From Ruminococcus sp. UBA4275 (GTDB lineage: Bacteria > Bacillota > Clostridia > Oscillospirales > Ruminococcaceae): a stretch of 32,394 nucleotides of DNA. Position numbers and translations under genes: made by a program. The notes beneath the pieces are model-generated. The model ran no database searches, was not told the DNA's origin, and saw only the letters and a list, made by a program, of their open reading frames with translations. This document shows, in pieces, positions 14,990 to 22,974 of this stretch (position 1 is its first letter; the number at the start of each line of letters is the position of its first letter). The stretch lies in the NCBI GenBank assembly GCA_002395085.1, contig DGVV01000101.1:1-32394 (forward strand). Reading direction: 5' to 3'.

Positions 14990-15763
14990 ATGGATTTGCT
15001 GACACCGAAACAGCACTATGAATTTGAAGGTTATCTGGTCCGCATGGAGTCCAACAAAAAATGGTTCAGTGCCATTTTATTTGCAGCCGGTATCGGGTGT
15101 TTAATGTTTGGTGCGGGTATACTGTTCATGGGACTGATTCTGGCAGCGCTCATTGTGAGAGGCAACACGAGCAAACATCGTTCCGTCCGCAGAAACAACG
15201 GCGAAATCAAGTGGACTGAGCTGGAAATGTTCCGCAGCGGACAGTATCGGTGCAGTGTTGTGACCATTGGTGCATTGGCTGGTGTGAGAAAGGAAAACGG
15301 CGTCAATTTTCTGCGGGATACGCTGGGTGTTGAGTATGCCTGTCCGTTCCAGCAGGATTATGAAAATGCACGTCCGGGAATGCAGATGGTGGCGATTCAG
15401 CTTGGCACATCGCGCTATGTTCTGCACGCAGATGTGCTGGAAGGCGAGCTGACGCTGGAGGAGACCATTCAGCAGCAGCAGTTTCAGCCGCCGCAGTTTC
15501 AGCTGCCGCAGCAGGTCTATCCGGATGATATTATACAGGGTCAATTTGCGCAGCAGGAACAGTACAGTCAGCAGCCGATTCCGATTCCGCTGGCAATGCC
15601 TGCCCGCCGCGGAGAGCGTTCTCCGAACCGTGCGCCTATGCCCATGCCTATGCCGATGCCCGCGCCTGCACCGAAGAAGTCCGAAATGGAGCCGCTTATT
15701 ACATCGGCAGATGCCTATGACGATTCTGATTTGAATATGCTGATGCCGGAGGATGATCCGTAA
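14990..15763 (+). CDS. Membrane protein of unknown function, paralogue B, with Gln/Pro/Met-rich tail
   Basis: This protein of 257 residues has a hydrophobic hairpin (about 24-56) and a soluble domain sharing the paralogue A pattern: RSGQYRCSVV, FLRDTLGVEYACP, DYENARPGM and an acidic end (LMPEDDP). It differs by a long low-complexity insert (about 160-235) rich in Gln, then Pro, Met and Ala, with tandem P-M repeats encoded by near-identical 6-nt units (15635-15660). The insert is probably disordered and may mediate contacts. The ATG follows AAGGAAGGG. The gene lies 74 nt after its paralogue and 41 nt before the coiled-coil/GT/MT gene. No function is assigned. Confidence 0.7.
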   Translation: MDLLTPKQHYEFEGYLVRMESNKKWFSAILFAAGIGCLMFGAGILFMGLILAALIVRGNTSKHRSVRRNNGEIKWTELEMFRSGQYRCSVVTIGALAGVRKENGVNFLRDTLGVEYACPFQQDYENARPGMQMVAIQLGTSRYVLHADVLEGELTLEETIQQQQFQPPQFQLPQQVYPDDIIQGQFAQQEQYSQQPIPIPLAMPARRGERSPNRAPMPMPMPMPAPAPKKSEMEPLITSADAYDDSDLNMLMPEDDP

Positions 15764-15804
15764 CCGCCGGCAGGCATGAGATCCAACAGAGAGGACGACC
15801 GATC

Positions 15805-18132
15805 ATGGGAACAGAAGACCGTGAAAGAAAACTGCGCTCTGTTCATGCGCATAAGGAAAGCTTTGTCGTAGCCGCGCCGAACGGGAAATATACGCTGATG
15901 CAGCGGCTTGGCAGGCGGCTGACATACTGGTATACGCTGCCCTTCGGGGAATCGCAGAATCAGTTTAATGCAGCCTCTGCGGAGATGCTGAGCAGTGTTC
16001 ACGAATCGCTGAGTGCGGTGGAGGAGCGGCTTGCCTCGCTGGAAACACAGCTTGAACGCCGTGTGTTTTCGTTTACGCAGGAGCAGCGGCAGAGTCTTGC
16101 GCGTGCGCAGAGCGCATGGAATGACAATTTTGATCTGCTGCGCGGGGAGATTGACCGCAGCCTGTGCCGGATTGCGCCGGAGAGCCGGCTTTCTGCGGGG
16201 GAATCTGCGCTGATGCGTCTGCCGCAGATCGGTACAGAGTCGCTGTATCCGGAGCTGCACGATGTGCAGAATGCGCTCACGCCGGAGGAGGTGCAGGGCG
16301 CATTGGATGCGCTTTCTGCGAGTTATTCTGCGCTGCTGAAGGAGAGTCTGCAAAAGGGACTCTCTGCACCGACAGAGCGTCCGGTGGTATTGCTTTGCAG
16401 GCAGCTTCAGAGCGGCGATGCGGTCAGCGATGAGGTCTGGGATCTGTGCGGAATGCTGCGCCGTGCAAGCCGGCATCCGGCGTGTATTGTCTCGCTGGAA
16501 CAGGCAGGCGGTGAATCTGCAAAGCAGGGCTATGTGCATCAGGTTCCGGAAGATCAGCTTGCTGACTGGATCAAAGCGCAGAATCCTGCACTGATGATCG
16601 TCTGCGGACGCACACCGGAATTGCTTTTTTCATCGGGCGGTGTGCTGCTGCATCAGAATTGTCTGGTGCGTGTGACGGGTCAGGATCCGCTGTACGGGAT
16701 TGGCGCGGCGGAAATGCAGGAGCTGCTGCATCTCTGTGACAGCGGTGTGCATCGTTACTGTACCGCGGCAAAGCATTGCGCAGATAAAATGGAGCAGCTT
16801 GGATTCCGGCGTCCGGCGGTGCTGTATCCGTATGCAGATGCCGGAAACCGGATGCCTGTGCGGCGTCCGCGCAGCTTTGATGCCGCGCATTTCACGGTCG
16901 GTGCAATGGCGGATGCAGCATCGCTGCCGCTGCTGTGCGAGATTGTGCAGCAGAACCGCGATCTGCATTTTGTTGTGCTGATGCAGCCGCAGGCATCTCT
17001 GCCGGATGCGCTGCGCCGTGCCGCAAATTGCACACTGCAAACGCTGAGCAGCGATTTATCTGCATTTTACGCAGCAGCAGACTGTATCCTGCTGCCTTAC
17101 GGCGATGCCGCACAGACGGAAGCCTGTTCCCGGATGGCGCTTGCGGGAATGCACAGCGGCATCCCGACGGTATGTACGCCGGCAGCGGGCATTGCAGAAA
17201 TGATTGAAAAAACGGGGCTGGGAACGGTTTCTGCGCGGGCAGATGCCGCATCGCTTGCGGATGCCCTGCACGAGACCGCTGCACAGTATGCGGAATACCG
17301 CACGCCGCAGCGGGCAGAGCTGCTCCGGCAGACGGCATCCGGTGAGGCGTTTGTGCGGCTGGCGGAACAGTGTATCGCGGAGGCAGCTCCGGTGAACGTG
17401 CCGACGCTGGCGGAGTGGGACGGTCTGCTGATGCAGTCCGGCAGCGGGCTGATTCGCGGCGAGGCGGCAGTCCGTGCGCACTATCAGCGGATGGATGTTG
17501 CGGAGAATTATACAGAGCAGCGGTTTGCGGCATATCCGCACAGTTGCTTTGATGTGATGGAGCGCACGAGTGTGCGGGTGCTGCTGGAACAGGCGCTCGC
17601 GGGGAAAGAGAATCCGCTGCTGCTGGATGCCGCCTGCGGTGACGGCAGAATGCTGGAATGTCTGCTTCCGCTGGGGCGCTGCACAGCGGCAGATGCCTCT
17701 CCGGCGATGCTGCAAGCCCTCCGGCTGCGCGTGAATACGGCGAATGTTTCGCTGCTGGAGATGGATTTGCTGCGCGGCACGCTGCCGGAACAGTATGATG
17801 CAATCACCTGTTTCCGGCTGCTGCGGCACTGCATCTACGCCGACCGCCGTGTTCTGTGGGCGAAATTCCGCAGCATTCTGAAGCCGGACGGCGTGCTGCT
17901 GTTTGATGTGCCGAATCAGCAGTTTGAGCTGCCGCAGCGTGAAAAGACCGGCTGGGCGGAATATGCGGTCTACAGCGTATCGTGGACGCGCGAGGCGATT
18001 ACGCGGGAGCTTGCAGAGAACGGTCTGCGTGCCGCCGCGATTGTGCCTGTCGGGGCGGGGCTTTATCCGATGCCGGCGCAGTTCCGCGGAGAACCGGCGA
18101 CGTATACGGTGCTGGCTGTGCCGGCAGACTGA
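15805..18132 (+). CDS. Coiled-coil / glycosyltransferase-like / methyltransferase fusion protein
   Basis: This 775-residue protein has three modules. Residues about 50-115 are heptad-rich and probably coiled coil (ESLSAVEERLASLETQLE). Residues about 185-520 resemble a GT-B glycosyltransferase; the C-terminal half shows FYAAADCILLPYG and EACSRMALAGMHSGIPTV (421-465), where a GT4 enzyme has its donor-sugar loop, although the acidic pair is imperfect. Residues about 590-775 are a class I methyltransferase with motif I LLLDAACGDGR (D608) and ILKPDGVLLFDVP. The combination recalls enzymes that build and methyl-cap surface polysaccharides, with the coiled coil as a ruler or scaffold; that role is inferred. 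The start is supported by GAGAGGACG. No polysaccharide export genes are nearby. Confidence 0.75.
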   Translation: MGTEDRERKLRSVHAHKESFVVAAPNGKYTLMQRLGRRLTYWYTLPFGESQNQFNAASAEMLSSVHESLSAVEERLASLETQLERRVFSFTQEQRQSLARAQSAWNDNFDLLRGEIDRSLCRIAPESRLSAGESALMRLPQIGTESLYPELHDVQNALTPEEVQGALDALSASYSALLKESLQKGLSAPTERPVVLLCRQLQSGDAVSDEVWDLCGMLRRASRHPACIVSLEQAGGESAKQGYVHQVPEDQLADWIKAQNPALMIVCGRTPELLFSSGGVLLHQNCLVRVTGQDPLYGIGAAEMQELLHLCDSGVHRYCTAAKHCADKMEQLGFRRPAVLYPYADAGNRMPVRRPRSFDAAHFTVGAMADAASLPLLCEIVQQNRDLHFVVLMQPQASLPDALRRAANCTLQTLSSDLSAFYAAADCILLPYGDAAQTEACSRMALAGMHSGIPTVCTPAAGIAEMIEKTGLGTVSARADAASLADALHETAAQYAEYRTPQRAELLRQTASGEAFVRLAEQCIAEAAPVNVPTLAEWDGLLMQSGSGLIRGEAAVRAHYQRMDVAENYTEQRFAAYPHSCFDVMERTSVRVLLEQALAGKENPLLLDAACGDGRMLECLLPLGRCTAADASPAMLQALRLRVNTANVSLLEMDLLRGTLPEQYDAITCFRLLRHCIYADRRVLWAKFRSILKPDGVLLFDVPNQQFELPQREKTGWAEYAVYSVSWTREAITRELAENGLRAAAIVPVGAGLYPMPAQFRGEPATYTVLAVPAD

Positions 18133-18156
18133 CGCCGGAACTGGAGGAATTCAATA

Positions 18157-19191
18157 ATGTCTGAATTGATTGAAAAGCTCGCATCTGCGCATGATCTGAG
18201 CGATGAGGAACTGCTGGAGTTTCTGATGCAGCCGCAGCCGGAGCAGGAATTGTTTGCGGCGGCAGATGCGGTGCGGCGCGAAAACTACGGCGACGCGGTG
18301 TATCTGCGCGGGCTGATTGAGTTTACGAATTACTGCAAAAATGACTGCTATTACTGCGGCATCCGGCGCAGCAATACCCATGCAGAACGCTATCGGCTGA
18401 GTCCGGAGCAGATTCTGGATTGCTGTGCGGAGGGCTATGCGATGGGCTACCGCACCTTTGTCCTGCAAGGCGGCGAAGACCCCTATTTCACGGATGAACG
18501 GGTCTGTGAGATTGTTTCCGCGATCCGTGCGGGCTATCCGGATTGCCGCATCACGCTTTCTATAGGCGAAAAAACGCGTGAAAGTTATCAGGCATATTTC
18601 GAGGCGGGCGCAAACCGCTATCTGCTGCGGCACGAAACCGCTGACCCCGCACATTACCGGATGCTGCATCCGGAGAGCCTTTCGCTGGAAAACCGCAAAC
18701 GATGTCTCTATGATCTGCGGGACATCGGCTATCAGGTGGGCAGCGGCTTCATGATCGGTTCGCCGTATCAGAAACCGGAGCATATTCTCGCAGATGTGCG
18801 CTTTTTGCAGGATCTCAAGCCTGCGATGATCGGCGTCGGACCGTTCATCACGCACAGTGAAACGCCCTTTGCGGATTTTCCGTCGGGGGAGCTGCATTTC
18901 GGGCTGAAGATTGTTGCGATGCTGCGGCTGCTGTTCCCGAAGGTGCTGCTGCCCGCAACAACCGCATTCGGAACGCTGCATCCGCAGGGGAGAGAGCTGG
19001 CGCTGAAAGCGGGCGGAAATGTCATGATGCCGAATCTCTCGCCGCGCAAAGTGCGCCCGCTGTACGATCTCTATGAGAATAAGGTCTGCGTGGATGAGGA
19101 AGCGGCACAGTGCCGCGGCTGCATGGAAGCGCGCGTGAAATCCGTGGGATACCGTGTGGAGGTTTCTGTGGGCGATTCGCTTGTTCGGTAA
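18157..19191 (+). CDS. hydE: [FeFe]-hydrogenase H-cluster maturase HydE (radical SAM)
   Basis: HydE works with HydF and HydG to build the diiron subcluster of [FeFe] hydrogenase. The 344-residue product carries the radical-SAM Cys motif in EFTNYCKNDCYYCGIRR (C60, C64, C67), the HydE-specific GEKTRESYQAYFEAGANRY and LRHETADP segments, and a second Cys set near the C-terminus (CVDEEAAQCRGC) where some HydEs bind an extra cluster. Length and motif order are normal. The ATG follows GGAGGAATTCAATA and lies 24 nt after the fusion gene, so it should be co-transcribed. HydF, HydG and the hydrogenase are not in the window. Confidence 0.93.
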   Translation: MSELIEKLASAHDLSDEELLEFLMQPQPEQELFAAADAVRRENYGDAVYLRGLIEFTNYCKNDCYYCGIRRSNTHAERYRLSPEQILDCCAEGYAMGYRTFVLQGGEDPYFTDERVCEIVSAIRAGYPDCRITLSIGEKTRESYQAYFEAGANRYLLRHETADPAHYRMLHPESLSLENRKRCLYDLRDIGYQVGSGFMIGSPYQKPEHILADVRFLQDLKPAMIGVGPFITHSETPFADFPSGELHFGLKIVAMLRLLFPKVLLPATTAFGTLHPQGRELALKAGGNVMMPNLSPRKVRPLYDLYENKVCVDEEAAQCRGCMEARVKSVGYRVEVSVGDSLVR

Positions 19192-19206
19192 ACGGAGGAT
19201 TGTGCC

Positions 19207-19647
19207 ATGAAAAAGACAATATTTTGCGGCATTCTGGCGGCGATTGCAGTCTGGATTCCGCTGCTGCTGGCGGATGCGTTTGACGAATTCATCCTGAATG
19301 CGGATGCGACAATGGCAGGTTTGGTGTTTTTCGGAATGCCGTTTGCGATGCTGGCGCTGTACATCCGGCATAACCGGAAAGAGAAGCCCGACGCAAAGAA
19401 ACTCACCGTGTGGCTGCTGAGCTACGCGCTGGCGTTTCTGCCGATCTGGTTTGCCTTCTGGGAAACGGAGGGCGAGCTCATCATCCCGCAGGCGTCACAC
19501 AGCACCTTCTTCAATTTCAACGGAATTGAGTATATGTTTTATGGATTCTCCGCGCTGTGCGCCTTTGCAGCGCTGGTGCTGCTGTATCACGCGGTTGTTC
19601 TGATCACACGCCTGATCATGAAATACCGCAGCCCGCACGCAGACTGA
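19207..19647 (+). CDS. Small membrane protein of unknown function
   Basis: This protein of 146 residues has about four transmembrane helices: near 4-22, 38-53, 67-86 and 107-133. The cytoplasmic loop after helix 2 is basic (RHNRKEKPDAKK). No catalytic motif or family was recognised. The start has GGAGGA close upstream. It follows hydE by 15 nt and is presumably on the same transcript, but nothing in the sequence ties it to hydrogenase maturation. A 118-nt gap follows; it holds a CGTGCGC/GCGCACG hairpin (19693-19699 and 19713-19719) without a T-tract. Confidence 0.7.
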   Translation: MKKTIFCGILAAIAVWIPLLLADAFDEFILNADATMAGLVFFGMPFAMLALYIRHNRKEKPDAKKLTVWLLSYALAFLPIWFAFWETEGELIIPQASHSTFFNFNGIEYMFYGFSALCAFAALVLLYHAVVLITRLIMKYRSPHAD

Positions 19648-19765
19648 GGACAGCCCATCCCGTCTGACGGCACAGAACATAGAGACAAGATGCGTGCGCA
19701 CAGCATCATGCAGCGCACGGTACAGGAATATTCAGAATTTGATTTTACAAGGAGGACTAGGCAAT

Positions 19766-22642
19766 ATGCAAATGAAAACCGGTGATACCCTGCACGGCTT
19801 TACCGTCACGCGGGTGCGCGAACATGAGGAACTTGGCGGCAGACTGGTCGAAATGGTCTATGAAAAGACCGGCACGGAGCTTGTCTGGGTTGATAACGGC
19901 ATCGAGAACAAGCTGTTCTCGATCGCCTTCAAGACGCTGCCGGAGGACAGCACGGGCGTGTTCCATATTCTGGAGCATTCGGTGCTGTGCGGTTCTGAGA
20001 AATATCCGGTGCGTGAGCCGTTTGTGGAGCTGCTGAAAAGCTCGATGAACACATTTCTCAACGCAATGACTTTCTCCGATAAGACGATGTATCCGGTTTC
20101 CAGCCGCAATGCGCGCGATTATCTGAATCTGACAGAGGTGTATCTGGATGCAGTGTTTGCACCGAACATTCTGCGCGATCCCAACATCTTCTATCAGGAG
20201 GGCTGGCACATTGAGCAGGGCGAAGACGGCACACTCAGCTACAAGGGCGTTGTGTTCAATGAGATGAAGGGCGCGATGAGCAGTCCGGATTCGCTGGCGG
20301 AATACAAGATGAATGAGCTGATGTTCCCGCAGACGAGCTACGGCTTCAATTCGGGCGGAGACCCTGCTGTCATCCCCACGCTGACCTATGAGCAGTTCCT
20401 TGAAACGTATCACCGGTTCTATCACCCCTCGAATGCAAAGATTTTCCTCGACGGCAGCGTGCCGCTGGACGAAACGCTCGCACTGATTGAGAGCTATCTC
20501 TCGCGTTATGAGAAGCGCAGCGATTTTCCGGAGGTGAAGATGCAGACACCGGTATCTGCATCGGCGCAGATTGAATATGATCTTGCGGAGGATGAATCCC
20601 CCGAAAATCAGACCTACTATGCCGTGGGACGCATCGCCTGCACATGGCAGGACCGTGCAAAGGCGCTTGCAATCCGTGTGCTGAACCACTATCTTGCCGG
20701 CACGAACGAATCTCCGCTGAAGCGTGCTGTGCTGAATGCGGGGCTTGCGAGCGATCTCGATACCATGCTGGATGATTCTCTGCCGCAGAATATGCTGATG
20801 CTTCTGCTGCGCGGCGTTGCAGACGGCAAGGCGCAGGAGATTCTGCCGTTCATCCGCAGAACGGCAGCGGAATTGCTGGAGAAAGGTCTCGATACCGGTG
20901 CGCTGGAGGCTGCAATGTGCCGCCTCGAATTTCAGGTGCTTGAGCCGGCTGAACCGGCCGGTCTGGACCGGTGCATCAACTGTATGTCCAGTTGGCTGCA
21001 CGGCGGCGACCCGATGCAGTATCTGGTCTACCGCGAAAGCTTTGCGGAAGTCCGTGCGATGATTGAAAACGGCGGATTTGAAGCACTTATGCGTGATCTG
21101 TATCTCGATGAAAACGGTGTTTCTGAGCTGACGCTGATTCCCTCGCATACGCGCGGTGCAGCGCAGCGGCAGGAGGAGGCAGAGCGTCTTGCAGCGATTG
21201 CTGCCGGCTGGAAGGATGCCGACCGTGAAGCAAACCGTATCCTGAATGAGAAACTGCTGAATTGGCAGCGCACACCCGATACGCCGGAACAGCTCGCGAC
21301 CCTGCCGGTACTGCCGCTTTCTGCGGTCAGCGCAGAGCCGCCGTGGACACCGACGGAACTGCATGAGGAGAACGGCATCACGGTGCTGTGGCATCCGTCT
21401 CCGAGCCGCGGCATCATCCATGCGACCCTGTATTTCTCGCTGGGCGATCTCCGGCTGGAGGATTATCAGCCGCTTTCGCTGGCACAGGGAATGCTCGGCA
21501 AGCTCCCGACGGCACATTACACGGCACTGGAATTGCAGCAGGAAATGAAGCGGGTCTTTGGCAGCTTCAGCACGAGCATGGTGTATATCGCCGGCAAGAA
21601 CGGTGACCGCACGGTGCGGCCGTATCAGTATGTGCGGTTCTCGGTGTTGGAGGATAAGCTCGAAGCGGCACAGAAGCTCGCACTGGAGATCATGCAGACG
21701 AGCGATTTCTCGCAGAAGGAGAAGATCCGCGAGATGCTGGTGCAGCTCGATGACGACATGAAGCAGTATGCCGTGACGAGCGGTCACGCGCTTGCCATCA
21801 CGATGACGCAGGCACATTACGGTGCAGCGGGCGCGATTCAAGCAGCGGTCATGGGCGTCGGCGCGATCAAGCGTCTGCGCGGCATGGTGAAGGATTTTGA
21901 TGCCGGCTGTGCGGAAATCTGCGCGGCAGCAAACCTTATGATGAAGCAGGTGTTCTCGCGGGCGCGCCTGACGGCGAGTGTGGCAGCACCGGAATATCAC
22001 GATCTGAGCGCTATGTTTGCGGCGCTGCCGGAGGGAGAAGCTGTGCCTGCCGCAGCGGATTATCATTTGGATCTGCCGGAGCGCATGGGCTATCAGATCC
22101 CTGCGCAGATCGGTTATGCGGCACAGTGCTGGCATCTGGCGGAAGCCGGTGTGCCGTATCACGGCAGCATGGCAGTTGCCTCGAATCTGGTTTCGCTGAG
22201 CTGGCTGTGGAATACGGTTCGTGTGCAGGGCGGCGCGTATGGTACAGGTTTGCGCATCGGCTCGGAAGGCGCGATGCTGTCGTATTCCTACCGTGATCCC
22301 TCTCCGGCGGGTGCGCTGAAGGCGAATGCAGGCATCTCCGGCTTCCTGCGCAGCTTCTGCGCATCGGATGAACCGCTCGAAAAGTTCATCATTTCGACGG
22401 TTTCCGGTACAGAGCCGCTCCGCACACCGAAAGAGGAGGCATTTGAGGCAGACGGACTCTGGCTGCGCGGCAATACCCGCGAGGAGGCAGTGCAGCGCCG
22501 TGCGGAGATGCTCGGCACGACGAAGGAGTCGCTGCTGGCACTCTGCGATCTCTTTGACCGGTATGCAGAAAAAGGTGCAGTCTGTGTCTGCGGCAGCGCA
22601 GAACAGATTGCGGCAGTCGGCGGTCTGGAAATTGTAAACTAA
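19766..22642 (+). CDS. M16C metallopeptidase, presequence-protease (PreP) type
   Basis: This 958-residue zinc peptidase degrades short unstructured peptides in a closed chamber formed by its two halves. The inverted zinc site HxxEH is at H67-H71 (VFHILEHSVLCGS), the distal glutamate is in GVVFNEMKGAM, and the C-terminal half contributes the conserved R..GGAYG element in VRVQGGAYGTGLRI. The length is full for the PreP/M16C subfamily. There is no signal peptide, so it should act in the cytosol. The ATG at 19766 follows AAGGAGGACT; the upstream in-frame extension has no conserved sequence. It ends at a strong terminator. Confidence 0.93.
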   Translation: MQMKTGDTLHGFTVTRVREHEELGGRLVEMVYEKTGTELVWVDNGIENKLFSIAFKTLPEDSTGVFHILEHSVLCGSEKYPVREPFVELLKSSMNTFLNAMTFSDKTMYPVSSRNARDYLNLTEVYLDAVFAPNILRDPNIFYQEGWHIEQGEDGTLSYKGVVFNEMKGAMSSPDSLAEYKMNELMFPQTSYGFNSGGDPAVIPTLTYEQFLETYHRFYHPSNAKIFLDGSVPLDETLALIESYLSRYEKRSDFPEVKMQTPVSASAQIEYDLAEDESPENQTYYAVGRIACTWQDRAKALAIRVLNHYLAGTNESPLKRAVLNAGLASDLDTMLDDSLPQNMLMLLLRGVADGKAQEILPFIRRTAAELLEKGLDTGALEAAMCRLEFQVLEPAEPAGLDRCINCMSSWLHGGDPMQYLVYRESFAEVRAMIENGGFEALMRDLYLDENGVSELTLIPSHTRGAAQRQEEAERLAAIAAGWKDADREANRILNEKLLNWQRTPDTPEQLATLPVLPLSAVSAEPPWTPTELHEENGITVLWHPSPSRGIIHATLYFSLGDLRLEDYQPLSLAQGMLGKLPTAHYTALELQQEMKRVFGSFSTSMVYIAGKNGDRTVRPYQYVRFSVLEDKLEAAQKLALEIMQTSDFSQKEKIREMLVQLDDDMKQYAVTSGHALAITMTQAHYGAAGAIQAAVMGVGAIKRLRGMVKDFDAGCAEICAAANLMMKQVFSRARLTASVAAPEYHDLSAMFAALPEGEAVPAAADYHLDLPERMGYQIPAQIGYAAQCWHLAEAGVPYHGSMAVASNLVSLSWLWNTVRVQGGAYGTGLRIGSEGAMLSYSYRDPSPAGALKANAGISGFLRSFCASDEPLEKFIISTVSGTEPLRTPKEEAFEADGLWLRGNTREEAVQRRAEMLGTTKESLLALCDLFDRYAEKGAVCVCGSAEQIAAVGGLEIVN

Positions 22643-22650
22643 TGTTACAG

Positions 22651-22690
22651 CAAGGCACACATCTGCGCGGATGTGTGCCTTGTTTTGTTC
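22651..22690 (+). terminator. Rho-independent terminator after the M16C peptidase
   Basis: A perfect 13-bp stem, CAAGGCACACATC (22651-22663) with GATGTGTGCCTTG (22670-22682), has a TGCGCG loop and is followed by TTTTGTTC. Confidence 0.9.
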
Positions 22691-22784
22691 TGGGCGCTGC
22701 CTGTTTCCGGAAAACAGATCATGTGTTTTGTACACAATGCGCATACAGTTCACGAAATGTTCAATATAAAGTGAGGGTTTGCCC

Positions 22785-22813
22785 TTGAATTATTGTGCAT
22801 TATATGGTATAAT
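22785..22813 (+). promoter_or_regulatory. Promoter for the diguanylate cyclase operon
   Basis: TTGAAT (22785-22790), a 17-bp spacer and TATAAT (22808-22813) with an upstream TGG. The leader to the start at 22975 is about 155 nt. It contains a possible TGCCC/GGGCA stem (near 22846-22875) and a second TATAAT (22902-22907) without a clear -35. Confidence 0.65.
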
Positions 22814-22835
22814 GAATGAAAAAGCATTCATTATA
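22808..22835. promoter_or_regulatory. Perfect 11-bp palindrome over the -10, candidate operator
   Basis: TATAATGAATG (22808-22818) and CATTCATTATA (22825-22835) are perfect inverted arms around AAAAAG. The left arm includes the whole -10 hexamer, and the right arm lies at the start of the transcript. This placement fits a repressor that blocks RNA polymerase. Confidence 0.55.
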
Positions 22836-22974
22836 TATTATTTCAATGCCCTTGCAGATCCGCAAATCGGGCAATGATGTCATAACGCTTCGCTTTTATG
22901 ATATAATTCAGATAAACAATTCTTTGAAACAAATTCATGCGCCGCAGTGCAGAGAAACAGGAGGTGAGCTGCGA

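Noticed and set aside
19693..19719. Hairpin before the M16C gene as a terminator
   Set aside because: There is only a 7-bp stem with a 13-nt loop and no T-tract.
19757..22753. 998-codon minus-strand frame opposite the M16C peptidase
   Set aside because: It is a shadow of a conserved gene, crosses a terminator, and shows no recognisable motif.
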